Shown here piece after piece: positions 1 through 7,907 of a DNA stretch of 13,278 nt. Origin of the DNA: Irineochytrium annulatum (Eukaryota; Chytridiomycota; Chytridiomycetes; Chytridiales; Chytridiaceae); NCBI GenBank assembly GCA_027600665.1, contig JADGJL010000825.1, positions 1-13,278 of the forward strand, read 5' to 3'. The notes under the pieces were generated by a model that saw only the letters and a program-made list of their open reading frames with translations, made no database searches and was not told the DNA's origin. The position numbers were made by a program, and so were the translations under genes. The number at the start of each line of letters is the position of its first letter. The first letter of the stretch is position 1.

Positions 1-103
1 TCCCTTCTGTAGAATCACATACAAGACATGCACCCACCTCAATACAGAGTATCATTCATTGAACCTTGTTGCATGGTCACTCAACGTCAAGAACCACATT
101 TAA

Positions 104-703
104 TCCACCACGCTGCCCGACAAGTACATTAGCAAAGCCATCACGAGACTCTACATCGACGCGAACGGCAAGAACAGGATCTTCAAGATTCCCGTTTCCA
201 ACCTCATCGAGCATCTCGAGCTTCGCATTCCGGAGCCGACGTACACAACCATGTTCACCAAGAATCCATGGGAACTTAACGACGAGGAACTTGGGAGATT
301 CCATGTCATCAGTGCGGGATGGCAGAACGCCGAGGCTAAGATAACCACCCTGATCACGAAACATCTTGATAAGGATCTGACAGTCGTGTACATGCACGGG
401 GGCATCACGACCAAGGATTGTGTTGACTCCCTCCTCGCCGTCACGAAGCACAAAGAGAAAGACACGGTCGCCGATCTGCAGGAGGGCGGATCGCGTGCAG
501 GGGGAGGCGGACGGGTGGTGGCAGAGGCGCTCCGCACCCAAGAGCCGGCGGCCCCGCGAGCCCGGGCCGGGATGAGCGCTACCCTGCACGGGTGCGTAGG
601 GCGGCCGCCAACCGTTGGGGCGCAAGACGCGGATCTGGAAGGGTTCCCGGTCGAGGTGTGGGACTTCATGGACGACGCACGATTGCAGAGAAGGTATGAT
701 TAA
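104..703 (+). CDS. Unrecognised protein, partial (internal exon or gene fragment)
   Basis: An open plus-strand frame begins after an in-frame TAA at 101-103 and runs to a TAA at 701-703. The first in-frame ATG is at 251, but residues before it (KYISKAITRLYIDANGKN, then a segment with LIEHLELRIPEPTY) look equally protein-like, so the exon probably starts further left, after an acceptor such as the AG at 124-125 or 129-130. The first 120 codons have a natural mixed composition (DEELGRFHVISAGWQNAEAK). From about 480 the frame becomes very Gly/Ala/Arg-rich in a strongly GC-rich block, then returns to ordinary composition (EVWDFMDDARLQRR). The stop lies inside a 12-bp tandem repeat that also contains two copies of a splice-donor-like AAG/GTATGA, so the true exon may end at 693 or 705. 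I do not recognise the family. The minus-strand frame over the same region is long but reads as an antisense shadow. Confidence 0.45.
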   Translation, partial: STTLPDKYISKAITRLYIDANGKNRIFKIPVSNLIEHLELRIPEPTYTTMFTKNPWELNDEELGRFHVISAGWQNAEAKITTLITKHLDKDLTVVYMHGGITTKDCVDSLLAVTKHKEKDTVADLQEGGSRAGGGGRVVAEALRTQEPAAPRARAGMSATLHGCVGRPPTVGAQDADLEGFPVEVWDFMDDARLQRRYD

Positions 704-714
704 AGGTATGATTA
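691..714 (+). repeat. 12-bp tandem duplication carrying two candidate splice donors
   Basis: The unit AAGGTATGATTA occurs at 691-702 and again at 703-714 without a mismatch. Each copy contains AAG/GTATGA, which resembles a fungal 5' splice site, with donor G at 694 and 706. A pyrimidine-rich stretch and CTACTAAAG at about 760-769 could be the acceptor side, giving an intron of about 65-75 nt. The splice is an inference. Confidence 0.6.
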
Positions 715-1831
715 AACTTTTATGTTTGTCTATCTCTTTGTCTCGCTGCCACATTTAACTTCTACTAAAGTCGGGGCCCCTCTCCACACCCGACGCCTGT
801 CGCGAGCAGCAAGGCGTCGACCTTGGACTGTTGGGGGGTGGGGAGTTCCTTCGGTGCCAGGACGCGTTGTTAGCGAGCTGGCCCTGCGTGACTACCGAAA
901 TATGAACATTTTAGCTCAGAAGTGGGTGAAGGAGGTGACCGAGCCGCCACGCCACCTGGCTATCTGGACGAGCTATTGTAGCTGGATTTCACGTAACCAC
1001 TCCTTTGATCTGTACTAATACTTTATAGTTGTGCTCAGCAAATCTTTATCATGAAGTTCAAATCAAGTCAAATTATTGCTGATATACGCTCGACTGCGGC
1101 GACCTTGATACAGCACTGTCGGCTCTGGGGTTTACTAGTAATAGCCCTGGAGTCAAAGTGCTGGTCAGGTTGTTTAGCGGTTGGACGCGACCTGGGTCAG
1201 GTATTGTATGACTTATCCCTCTCTCTTGCCCTTCTTCGTTGCCAATTTGTTGTAACATCCGTTACGTAATATGTAAGTGAGGTGTTATACCACATACATA
1301 TTTTGGCTAACTTACTTTCTTCCTTTTCAAACAGAGGATTGTACGCGGTTTTATATTGGCTACCTCTATCAGTGTGGGAAGAAATGAGAGTGAGTACTTT
1401 CACCAGGAGGCATATTAAAACTGGTTTAGGCCACCAATGGGCAGCGCGGGAGGCCCAAAGAATAAGTAAATTCCATACATTTGCGGCAGGGCCTTAGGGC
1501 CCGAAGGGTAATAGCCGCCTTTGTGGTGGCTTGTAAAGTGGCTTGTCAATAAGCAATTGTAAATCACCCAGAAAGGGCGAAGCCATGCCATTTTTCGTAC
1601 GAGATGTCAAAACGTTTTCAAGCCATTGCTGTTACCAATTTTATGAAGTTCATTTGCAAATTCTCGGTTGAGGATTGAGGATCAATAAAATAACTCAGAT
1701 GGGATGCTGGGAAACATGACTGTTCAATTCTGTTATTCCTGGGAATTTGATTTAACAAGTTTTAACACAACTCCTCTCATGCGTTTTTATTCAACACTTG
1801 AGTAAAATCGTCCTCTTCATAATCAGTATTT
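715..1831. other. No supportable gene
   Basis: Open frames here are short and change composition erratically. The best is a plus-strand frame at about 800-1018 (it contains LRDYRNMNILAQKWVKEVTE), which could be a downstream exon of the gene at 104-703, but no splice joins the frames convincingly. Between 1282 and 1800 I see only short frames, small local repeats such as GTGGCTTGT twice near 1523-1545, and AT-rich sequence that probably includes the 3' flank of the minus-strand gene ending at 1832. Confidence 0.5.
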
Positions 1832-3106
1832 TCACACGTCTTCATTTTCATCACTATTTTCACTGTGTGCCAGCCCATCATCCCCTTCTCCTCCATCAGA
1901 GTGAGGAATGTTTGCTCGCTTTCCTCGAGCAGCCTTAATTTCAATCTGAATATCCTCATCAGTGGCTTTCCGTTTGTGTTCTTGCTCCAGTTTGGCATTT
2001 TTCGTTTTCAGCATTTCCACCTCGTAACGCATATAAATTCGAGATTTAGCCCTCTCCTCTTCGAGCTTTAGCTCTAAATCAGCATCTACATTAACCCGTC
2101 CAAGCTATAAGTGTAAGAAAGCCAATCATTCAGAAATATGTAACCATACTTTAATACGTGCTTGCTGCATCTGTTTCGTAGGAATGACCCCGTTGCGACT
2201 ATTCATGATTTGTGACTTAAATTCTGATGCCATGGCTTCAAAGCCAGTGTATAGGTCACTACAATCCGCTTCTCCTATTTTGCCTGGTGTATAATGAAAG
2301 AAACATGACGTCGTCCGCTCAGCAGTACCTAGACCAAATGATGTGGAGCAAAAGGCATGCACCTTAGGCAACCAGATTATTGCAGGAAAATTGTATCTAG
2401 CTTACATGTGCCATAATACTCATAAATCCTTTCCTCCTGCGTTGATACAATGCTGCATCCGTTTCACGGTAACTTGCCTTCACGGCGTTGGGTCTAATAT
2501 CTGTCCGTCTTCATTCAGCTCATTGTGCTTCTCTGCGCTCAATTTACCTTGGACAAGAACATTTCCATTAAAAATGTTCGGTACTCCAGGGCTAACAGGT
2601 TTCCCATCCTTGTTCTTATTTATAAATCTCGATTTCGCAGCAGGAAAAGCTGCCTTGCCGGTGCGGCTTGTTGGATCTGCACGGCTAGTAGGAATCGAAC
2701 GCTTCTTCCATACTAGGAGTAATATCATTGCTGCACCTCTATTTCTGTAACTCACCTTCACTGTTTATCCTTCTGCCACTTGCTTGATTAGCAGTCTTTC
2801 TAGCATCTAATTCTATTAAAATACAGTCAGAAGTTCTTCACATGATAGCCATACTATGAACTTCTCCATTTTGTCCGTCATCTTCGTCCAGAGAGTCATC
2901 AAGGGCCTGGCTAAGACAATCAAGGGCCTGGCTAAGACGATCCCTGTCATCTTTAACAGAGTTCTCTCCGTTTTCGCTTTCATTTTCTAACTCCTCAACT
3001 TCTTTGTCTACTTCGCCTGCTTCAGGTTTGGCTGGTGCATAATCGACAGTAAAATCCTAAGGATCTTTTAATATGCACTCAGATAAAATGACGGAACCAA
3101 TGCTAC
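1832..3106 (-). CDS. Spliced unrecognised protein, 5'-truncated (at least 334 codons in seven exon pieces)
   Basis: Read on the minus strand, exons 3056-2855, 2812-2756, 2712-2548, 2500-2406, 2362-2150 and 2104-1832 join into one 1005-nt frame ending in TGA at 1832. The introns between them are 42, 43, 47, 43 and 45 nt, all GT...AG, with donors GTATGG, GTGAGT, GTAAAT, GTAAGC and GTATGG. A further 50-nt intron at 3106-3057 (CAG/GTAGCA...CCTTAG) would join an upstream exon ending VLEQYRRNCNKIVRNQ. Visible in order: an acidic Glu/Asp/Asn-rich segment; a duplicated LSQALD heptad; a Lys/Arg-rich stretch (KKRSIPTSRADPTSRTGKAA); a segment with SYRETDAALYQRRRKGFMSI; a Cys-containing segment; a predicted coiled coil (MRYEVEMLKTKNAKLEQEHK); and an acidic tail. 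The basic, coiled-coil and acidic layout suggests a nuclear or nucleic-acid-associated protein, but I do not recognise the family. No start codon is visible: readable sequence stops at the foldback element border (3196), and the frame upstream of 3106 meets a stop within about 20 codons. Confidence 0.65.
2898..2938 (-). repeat. 21-bp tandem duplication inside the spliced gene
   Basis: A 20-base string (ATCAAGGGCCTGGCTAAGAC on the plus strand) occurs at 2898-2917 and again at 2919-2938, period 21. Because 21 is a multiple of three the frame is kept: on the minus strand it duplicates a heptapeptide, LSQALDC then LSQALDD. Frame preservation supports this being coding sequence. Confidence 0.8.
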
Positions 3107-3195
3107 CTGATTCCTCACTATTTTGTTGCAGTTCCTCCGATACTGCTCTAGAACTCTGCTCTACCCCTCCTACTTGACGTCCCTTAATATTCTAT

Positions 3196-3791
3196 CAGGT
3201 AAAAACCGTCGTTTCTCTATTTGATCAAGTCCGTTATGGCGGGCTTGGTCGTTGGCCGAGAGATTGCTCTTCGGATTCGTAGCGAGGCAGGTGTATCGTT
3301 TGCTCAAGAATTGAACTTGAGATGTGCAACTGAAAATCAATTATTGATTGTGCGCATTCCTCCGCCTGATTGGACAATCTGAGGCAAACGAAATGATTGG
3401 TGACATGCGCCCAATGTTCTGACTGCTCCTATGCTATGCGTCTCATTTCAAAAATGAGACGTCGCATAGTATAGTAGTATGGTACACTTGTAGAGTACTA
3501 TTGGTTTATGAAACGTCATAATAGACAGCATCCGTAGTCCAGTCTAATCACTGAATAGAGCGTGGGATTGACCCAACTTTGGATCTCACATATATGTGTT
3601 TACACCTTATCTCGCCTCCTTGAGTAATCTTCATAACTTGGCCAATGTCGAAGAGGGGTAGCTAGTCCCTTAGTTATTAGCAATCAACTAGATTTTCGGA
3701 GGATCCCGTGGATTTCACCAACTGTATAGACGGGTCCTTTGCTTGCGTCGGACAACGCTCGCTGAGTCTCCATACTTTCGCTATACTTAAG
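3196..3791 (+). repeat. Left inverted arm of the foldback element
   Basis: Begins CAGGTAAAAACCG and ends near TATACTTAAG, after which the two arms diverge. It contains an internal hairpin (3434-3469) that also occurs in the other arm. Conserved blocks shared with the right arm include GATTGGACAATCTGAGGCAA, GACATGCGCCCAATGTTCTG and the AGACTCAGCGAGCG complement. Confidence 0.85.
3434..3469. repeat. Hairpin inside the left arm
   Basis: CGTCTCATTT (3439-3448) pairs with AAATGAGACG (3452-3461) across a 3-nt loop, and CTATG (3434-3438) pairs with CATAG (3465-3469) with a 3-nt bulge, giving about 15 bp of stem. The equivalent site in the right arm (about 4689-4710) keeps CGTCTCATT/AATGAGACG. The hairpin therefore predates arm duplication or is maintained with it. 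Confidence 0.75.
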
Positions 3792-4324
3792 GATTTCGAC
3801 TCTATTCCGCCAATAACGCACTGGTGTAGCTCTTTCCCAAGGAACGAGCGTGATTCCTATCGGATGGGAACATTTGGAATTTTTAGTGCCACATCACCTT
3901 TTAGTGATTATGGCGTATCGGACCTATATGTATACAAACATATACGTGATTCTTCATTCCGCCTGATACGTCCTTATTCATTTCTGTAAGTTAGTTAATC
4001 GTTATTCTCTTTAAAGGCCGGGGGAAGCGACCTTGAAGTCCTTCACCCTGATTTACACCATTAAATACGACTTGGAAGCCGATCGACCATCCGATTGCCT
4101 CCTGATCCTGTCCCTGTCCTTTGGACTCAATCCCCTCGGACTGCCTTCACCTATCCCGACCATCTCCCCCTACGGCAAGCCTGGTGCATTGCGAACTCGA
4201 GCGTGAGGTAGTTATTTTTTCGTAATTGCTTTACATGGCCGTGCCGGAGCATCTCACAAGGAAGACTAGTGTTCGCAGCGGATTGGACCAAGTCCGAAAT
4301 CCAGTCTGATCCGGTCTGAAAATC

Positions 4325-4358
4325 CGGACTCGGATCGCCCGTTCCAAGACCGAGTCCG
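4325..4358. repeat. Hairpin in foldback core: CGGACTCGG palindrome
   Basis: CGGACTCGG (4325-4333) pairs perfectly with CCGAGTCCG (4350-4358) across a 16-nt spacer. Further partial copies surround it (GATCCGG at about 4309, ACTCGGATT at about 4370). The same 9-mer occurs upstream of the hAT transposase at 12803-12811. Clustered short motifs of this kind resemble subterminal transposase-binding repeats, which is an inference. Confidence 0.7.
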
Positions 4359-4378
4359 ATTTCAGTCAGACTCGGATT

Positions 4379-4953
4379 CTTAAGTATAGCGAAAGTATGG
4401 AGACTCAGCGAGCGTTGTCTGACGCGAGCAAAGGACCCGCCTATACAGTGGGTGAAATCCACGGGATCCTCCAAAGATCTACTTAATTGCTAATAATTAA
4501 GGGACTAGCTACCCCTTATCGACATTGGCCAAGTTATGAAGATTACTCAAGGAGGCGAGATAAGGTGTAAACACGTATACGTGAGATCCAAAACTGGGTC
4601 GACCCACACTCTATTCTGGACTACGGATGTTGTCTATTCTTACATTTCATGAACCGATAGTACAGTTTAAGCGTACTATATTATGTCACGTCTCATTCTA
4701 AAAATGAGACGCATGGCATAGGATCAGTCAGAACATTGGGCGCATGTCACCAGTCATTTCGTTTGCCTCAGATTGTCCAATCAGGCGGAGCAGTGCGCAC
4801 AATTAACAATTGATTTGCAGTTGCACATCTCAAGTTCAATTCTTGAGCAAACAATACACCTGCCTCGCTACGAATCCGAAGAGCCATCTCACGGCCAACG
4901 ACCAAGGCCGCTATAACGGACTTGACCAAATAGCGAAATGACACTTTTACCTG
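4379..4953 (-). repeat. Right inverted arm of the foldback element
   Basis: Reverse complement of 3196-3791 with scattered substitutions and short indels; its outer end reads TTTTACCTG at 4945-4953. The outermost 100 bp match both the left arm and the third copy at 11250-11362, for example GGACTTGA.CAAATAG and CCTGCCTCGCTACGAATCCG. Confidence 0.85.
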
Positions 4954-4977
4954 ATGTAATCTTCAGATACAACGGCA

Positions 4978-5429
4978 ATGTTAAACCAATCGACCTCGAA
5001 GGTGGAGGCCGGAAAGTTTACCGGACATACTCTACAAGAATATCAATATTGGCTCGAGACGAAGTTCCTCCGAGCCCTAGGTGATCAAGGATGTGCTGAT
5101 CCGTTCACCACACCGGATTCGGCATGGACGCCAGCTCGCCCTACTCGATTTGAAGGCAAACCGCTTTTTGACTTTAATGGTCGGGTCAAAACTTGGACGG
5201 ACTACTCCAAGCAGCATCAAAAAGCTCTCGGGATCCTTACGAATGCCGTGGCTGACCGCTCCGATATCGTACGTTCCAAGTTGACAGCTTCAAATCTGCT
5301 GCAGGCATGGTCAACTATCTTCGTGATAGGTTTACGGTGATCTCGCACGTTACTGCGGATGCTGCGTGCTTTAAAGAGATTCTTGAGTTAGATCTTGCAA
5401 CCATGGCTGTTGGAGGCTTTCAGATATGA
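4978..5429 (+). pseudogene. Retrotransposon Gag-like fragment, frameshifted
   Basis: An ATG at 4978 opens a frame whose N-terminal part (KFTGHTLQEYQYWLETKFLR) and middle (TWTDYSKQHQKALGILTNAV, then a segment with SKLTASNLLQ) have the pattern of copia-type Gag/UBN2 domains: a W near the start, a helical W..Y...H..ALGIL block, then a TA..LL..M..L..RF block. Near 5300-5310 the frame jumps. The matching continuation (MVNYLRDRFTVISHVTADAA) is in the frame starting at ATG 5307 and ends at TGA 5427-5429. A third frame stays open from about 5415 to TAG at 5590, crossing into the LTR. It differs from the Gag at 6021, so it is not a duplicate of that element; it could be a remnant of another copia family. 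Family assignment is by pattern only. Confidence 0.5.
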
Positions 5430-5558
5430 AATGCCTAGACATGCAAATAGGCAGCCACGAAGGCGTATTTGAGCCGACTAGAGTGCCTCAGTTTGATTTT
5501 CCACCTTTAGAAACTCCTGTGCCTCCGGAACGACATGGCTCAACGTGTACCAGTTCTA

Positions 5559-5894
5559 TGACGATGATGACCAGAGTTCGAATCACACATTAGGATCTCA
5601 TCTTTATTTTCTTTATATCTTTGTAAGGAGTAGAATTAAGTTGTTACAATGTTAGTAGAAATTGTAGCCTCACATTTTATCTAGATTATCATGAATTTTA
5701 TTTAGTTCTTTGCCTGTAGTTACCAAGGAGTGCATTAGTCTATGAGAACTTGGAGAATTTCTAGCGTTGACTATAAAAGGCTTGTAGCTGAGCCCAATTA
5801 GCCAATAAGAAGAATACAAGTGATTTGAGCCACGCTGAGCCCATTAGGCTGCACTCACCTGCAGATATACCTCTGCGAACTCGTATCCTTCACA
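5559..5894 (+). repeat. 5' LTR (336 bp)
   Basis: Begins TGACGATGATGACCAGAG and ends CTCGTATCCTTCACA. It aligns end to end with 10615-10952. The outer limit could be two bases earlier because both copies are preceded by TA. The R/U5 side contains the TATA box at 5772 and a CTGCACTCACCTGCAGATAT stretch near the 3' end that is nearly identical in both copies. Confidence 0.93.
5772..5778 (+). promoter_or_regulatory. LTR TATA box
   Basis: TATAAAA within GACTATAAAAGGCTTG, conserved in the 3' LTR at 10828-10834 apart from the base following the run. The position, about 215 bp into the LTR, is appropriate for the Pol II promoter at a U3/R boundary. Confidence 0.7.
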
Positions 5895-5906
5895 GGTTAT
5901 GAGCCC
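5895..5906 (+). other. Primer binding site for a half initiator tRNA-Met
   Basis: GGTTATGAGCCC lies immediately after the LTR's terminal CA. Its complement, GGGCTCATAACC, is the anticodon arm of eukaryotic initiator tRNA-Met with U33 (CAU anticodon inside), as in yeast, rather than the tRNA 3' acceptor end. Some copia-type elements (Drosophila copia, yeast Ty5) are known to prime from a tRNA-iMet cut in the anticodon region. Weaker complementarity to the D-arm side (GCGCAG) follows further downstream. Confidence 0.8.
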
Positions 5907-6020
5907 CATTCTGCGCTGATTTAGGAAAGATTTAGCGAGCATTTACGGAATATACGGATTTATTTCAAATTTATTCGAAATCTACGGAGAGAGAGAGAGC
6001 TTCTACAGCTACCATCGAAG

Positions 6021-7907
6021 ATGCCGTCGACGGAGGACAAGATCTTGAATGATATCGAGAAGTACGACCATAAGAGGGGATCCTGGATGCTGTTTAGTAT
6101 GAGATTAAAAGCCGCATTCGAAGCAAAGGGACGGGGTAAGCACTTATCTTCTGACCATGACCCCGCCGACCTCCCACTCCTCGATGAGAAGGAGGATGTT
6201 GCTAAAAGGAAAGCCGAGAATCGTAAGATCCGAGCCGAAGAAGAAAAGAAAAGCTACGCACTGCTATTGTCGAAGTTAGATGACGAACTCGCAATTTTGG
6301 TTATTAACAAGAAGACCACTTACCAAGTATGGAGGACCCTCGAAGAGCATCAGGAGTCGAAATCACAGGCCGCGATCGCCGCACTAAAGAAACAACTATC
6401 GGATTTAGTATTTGATGATCACAAGTCAGTCACATCACACTTAGCTGTCGTTCAGAAAATCCGTCAAGAACTGTTGTCGGCCGGAGTTGTCCTAACGGAT
6501 GAAGACGTTATTACGCATGTTTTCAAGTCGATGAAGAATTCGACTCAATACAGTACCTGTTTCGAAACCTTGAATCATCTGAAGATGTTGGCCGGAGATA
6601 CCGTGAAGATCACCTACGACAAGCTGACGGAAATGTTGTTAGAAAAGGAAAGGGAATTAAAGAATTTCGAAAGAGAAGGACTTAGCTCATCTGAGAAGGC
6701 CATGATGACGAAACCACAATCAAAGTCAGATAAGGATTCTTTGAACACGAAGGAAACCGGAAATCGAGCTCACCGGGATGATCGAACGCCGTCCAGCCAG
6801 AGCGGCGGCCACCGTGATCCGAGGACCTGTCACAACTGTAAGAAACCTGGACACATTGCAAAGAACTGCCGAAGCCAAGGAGGAGGTGCGTACCAGAGTT
6901 CGGGCCAGCCGCACCGTCCGTCCGAAAGCCGAAGTGGTATTACCTGTTACAATTGCAAGAAGTTAGGCCATAGAAGTTCAGATTGTAGAGCTCCAGGAGG
7001 TGGTGCTTACCGAGGTAACGCCAACTCCGGCAGCCGAGATCGCCGAGATGATCGAAGTTATCGCCGTGAAGATAGTCGCAGTCATTTAGCCCTAGCGAAT
7101 ATAGAAACATTAGTTTCCGAATTGAAAGTCCGAAAAGTGCAAGCCAAGGAAGAGAACTTAGCTGTCGAGTCAACTTCCGTTGCTTTTGAAACGCCGTCGA
7201 CCGACCCGACGGAGGCTGCAAAGTATAGTCGAGACACTGTCTTTTTAGATACAGCTGCGTCAGATCACTATTTCATTGATAAGAAGTACTTTACCTCACT
7301 ATCCGAAGATGGACATTCCTTAGCTCCCGTGACCGGAACGTCGAAGTCGTATCAGCCCGGCGGATTAGGAGAAATTAGATTTATATTTCACAATACAAAA
7401 GGAAAAGATTTGGACATTACCGTTAAGGACATTATCTACATGCCGTCGTATTTCGCGAACTTGATCTCGTGGGGCCGTTTGAGTCGTCTAGGATTTCGAT
7501 TAGTAGGACAGGGATCTTACCTGTTAGTATTCAAAGGAAGTCAGTTTATCATGCGTGCCGAAAGAAAAGGAAATGTGTTTCCAATTGATCTCACCATAAT
7601 GAATCCAGCGGGAGAGCCGTCCAGAGCCTTGGCCACCGCCGCGTCGCCGGAGAACTCGCTCGTGAAGTGGCACCGTCGCCTCGGCCATGTCGCTCCTGCT
7701 GTGATAAAGAAGTTAGCAACTCGTTTTCCAGACATTACCATAAGATCAGATGATGTTGATGAGTTCTGTGATGCATGTGTCGAAGGTCGTGCTAAGCGCG
7801 CACCACTCCCTCGTCGAGACCTACAGAGAAGTTTGAAAGTGTTAGACTTAATCCATATCGATATCGTCGGACATCCATATCGATATCATCGGACCTTTGA
7901 AAGTTAA
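6021..7907 (+). CDS. Gag - aspartic protease - integrase N-terminus (truncated by frameshift)
   Basis: The ATG at 6021 follows a 126-nt leader after the LTR and opens a 628-codon frame. Residues 1-220 form the Gag helical domain (LLSKLDDELAILVINKKTTY and the segment around YQVWRTLEEHQ fit the copia UBN2 pattern). Two CCHC zinc knuckles lie at C270-C273-H278-C283 and C309-C312-H317-C322, separated by Gly/Ser/Arg-rich linkers. The protease active site is D410 in LDTAASDHYF. A GAG-pre-integrase HHCC finger follows (H551, H556, C583, C586). The frame enters the integrase core at LIHIDIVG and then leaves it, because a 22-bp tandem duplication at 7851-7894 shifts the frame, ending at 7907. Gag and protease could still be produced from this copy; integrase could not. 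No Gag stop or programmed-shift signal separates Gag from Pol. Confidence 0.92.
   Translation: MPSTEDKILNDIEKYDHKRGSWMLFSMRLKAAFEAKGRGKHLSSDHDPADLPLLDEKEDVAKRKAENRKIRAEEEKKSYALLLSKLDDELAILVINKKTTYQVWRTLEEHQESKSQAAIAALKKQLSDLVFDDHKSVTSHLAVVQKIRQELLSAGVVLTDEDVITHVFKSMKNSTQYSTCFETLNHLKMLAGDTVKITYDKLTEMLLEKERELKNFEREGLSSSEKAMMTKPQSKSDKDSLNTKETGNRAHRDDRTPSSQSGGHRDPRTCHNCKKPGHIAKNCRSQGGGAYQSSGQPHRPSESRSGITCYNCKKLGHRSSDCRAPGGGAYRGNANSGSRDRRDDRSYRREDSRSHLALANIETLVSELKVRKVQAKEENLAVESTSVAFETPSTDPTEAAKYSRDTVFLDTAASDHYFIDKKYFTSLSEDGHSLAPVTGTSKSYQPGGLGEIRFIFHNTKGKDLDITVKDIIYMPSYFANLISWGRLSRLGFRLVGQGSYLLVFKGSQFIMRAERKGNVFPIDLTIMNPAGEPSRALATAASPENSLVKWHRRLGHVAPAVIKKLATRFPDITIRSDDVDEFCDACVEGRAKRAPLPRRDLQRSLKVLDLIHIDIVGHPYRYHRTFES
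7851..7894 (+). repeat. 22-bp tandem duplication breaking the integrase frame
   Basis: The unit at 7851-7872 is repeated at 7873-7894 with a single G/A difference. It encodes the first catalytic Asp motif of integrase (HIDIVG). Because 22 is not a multiple of three, the copy shifts the downstream frame and leads to the stop at about 7905-7907. Confidence 0.92.

Larger units (their letters stand above)
3196..4953. mobile_element. Foldback-type transposable element with long inverted arms, non-autonomous
   Basis: The sequence from CAGGTAAAA at 3196 inward to about 3791 is repeated in reverse complement from 4953 (TTTTACCTG) back to about 4379. The arms are about 596 and 575 bp and about 90% identical by eye, with small indels. 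The core, about 3792-4378, contains no convincing transposase, so the element would need one supplied in trans. Termini starting CAG are compatible with hAT-type ends; long arms are more usual in foldback and Mutator-like elements. I find no clean target-site duplication: the flanks are TATTCTAT on the left and ATGTAATC on the right. The left border truncates the minus-strand gene at 3106-1832, and the right border lies 25 bp from the Gag-like frame. A third copy of the first 113 bp of the arm lies at 11250-11362. Confidence 0.85.

Noticed and set aside
77..754. Long minus-strand frame (225 codons) opposite the left-edge exon
   Set aside because: Its composition is that of an antisense shadow; the plus-strand frame has the more protein-like sequence at 110-480, and the minus frame is lengthened by the GC-rich block.
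3708..4474. Mirror-image frames in the two foldback arms, both encoding a peptide around QRSLSLHTFAILK
   Set aside because: They are the same arm sequence read from each side, so similarity is automatic. They diverge as soon as they leave the arms and have no recognisable domain.
3187..4962. Possible 9-bp target duplication of the foldback element (ATATTCTAT / ATGTAATCT)
   Set aside because: Only 5 of 9 positions agree, which is no better than expected for AT-rich flanks.
5986..5999. GA-repeat run before the copia Gag start
   Set aside because: A short simple repeat (about 14 bp) in the leader with no evident function.
7851..7907. Programmed frameshift between protease and integrase
   Set aside because: The shift is fully explained by the 22-bp duplication, and further nonsense codons follow; no slippery site is visible.
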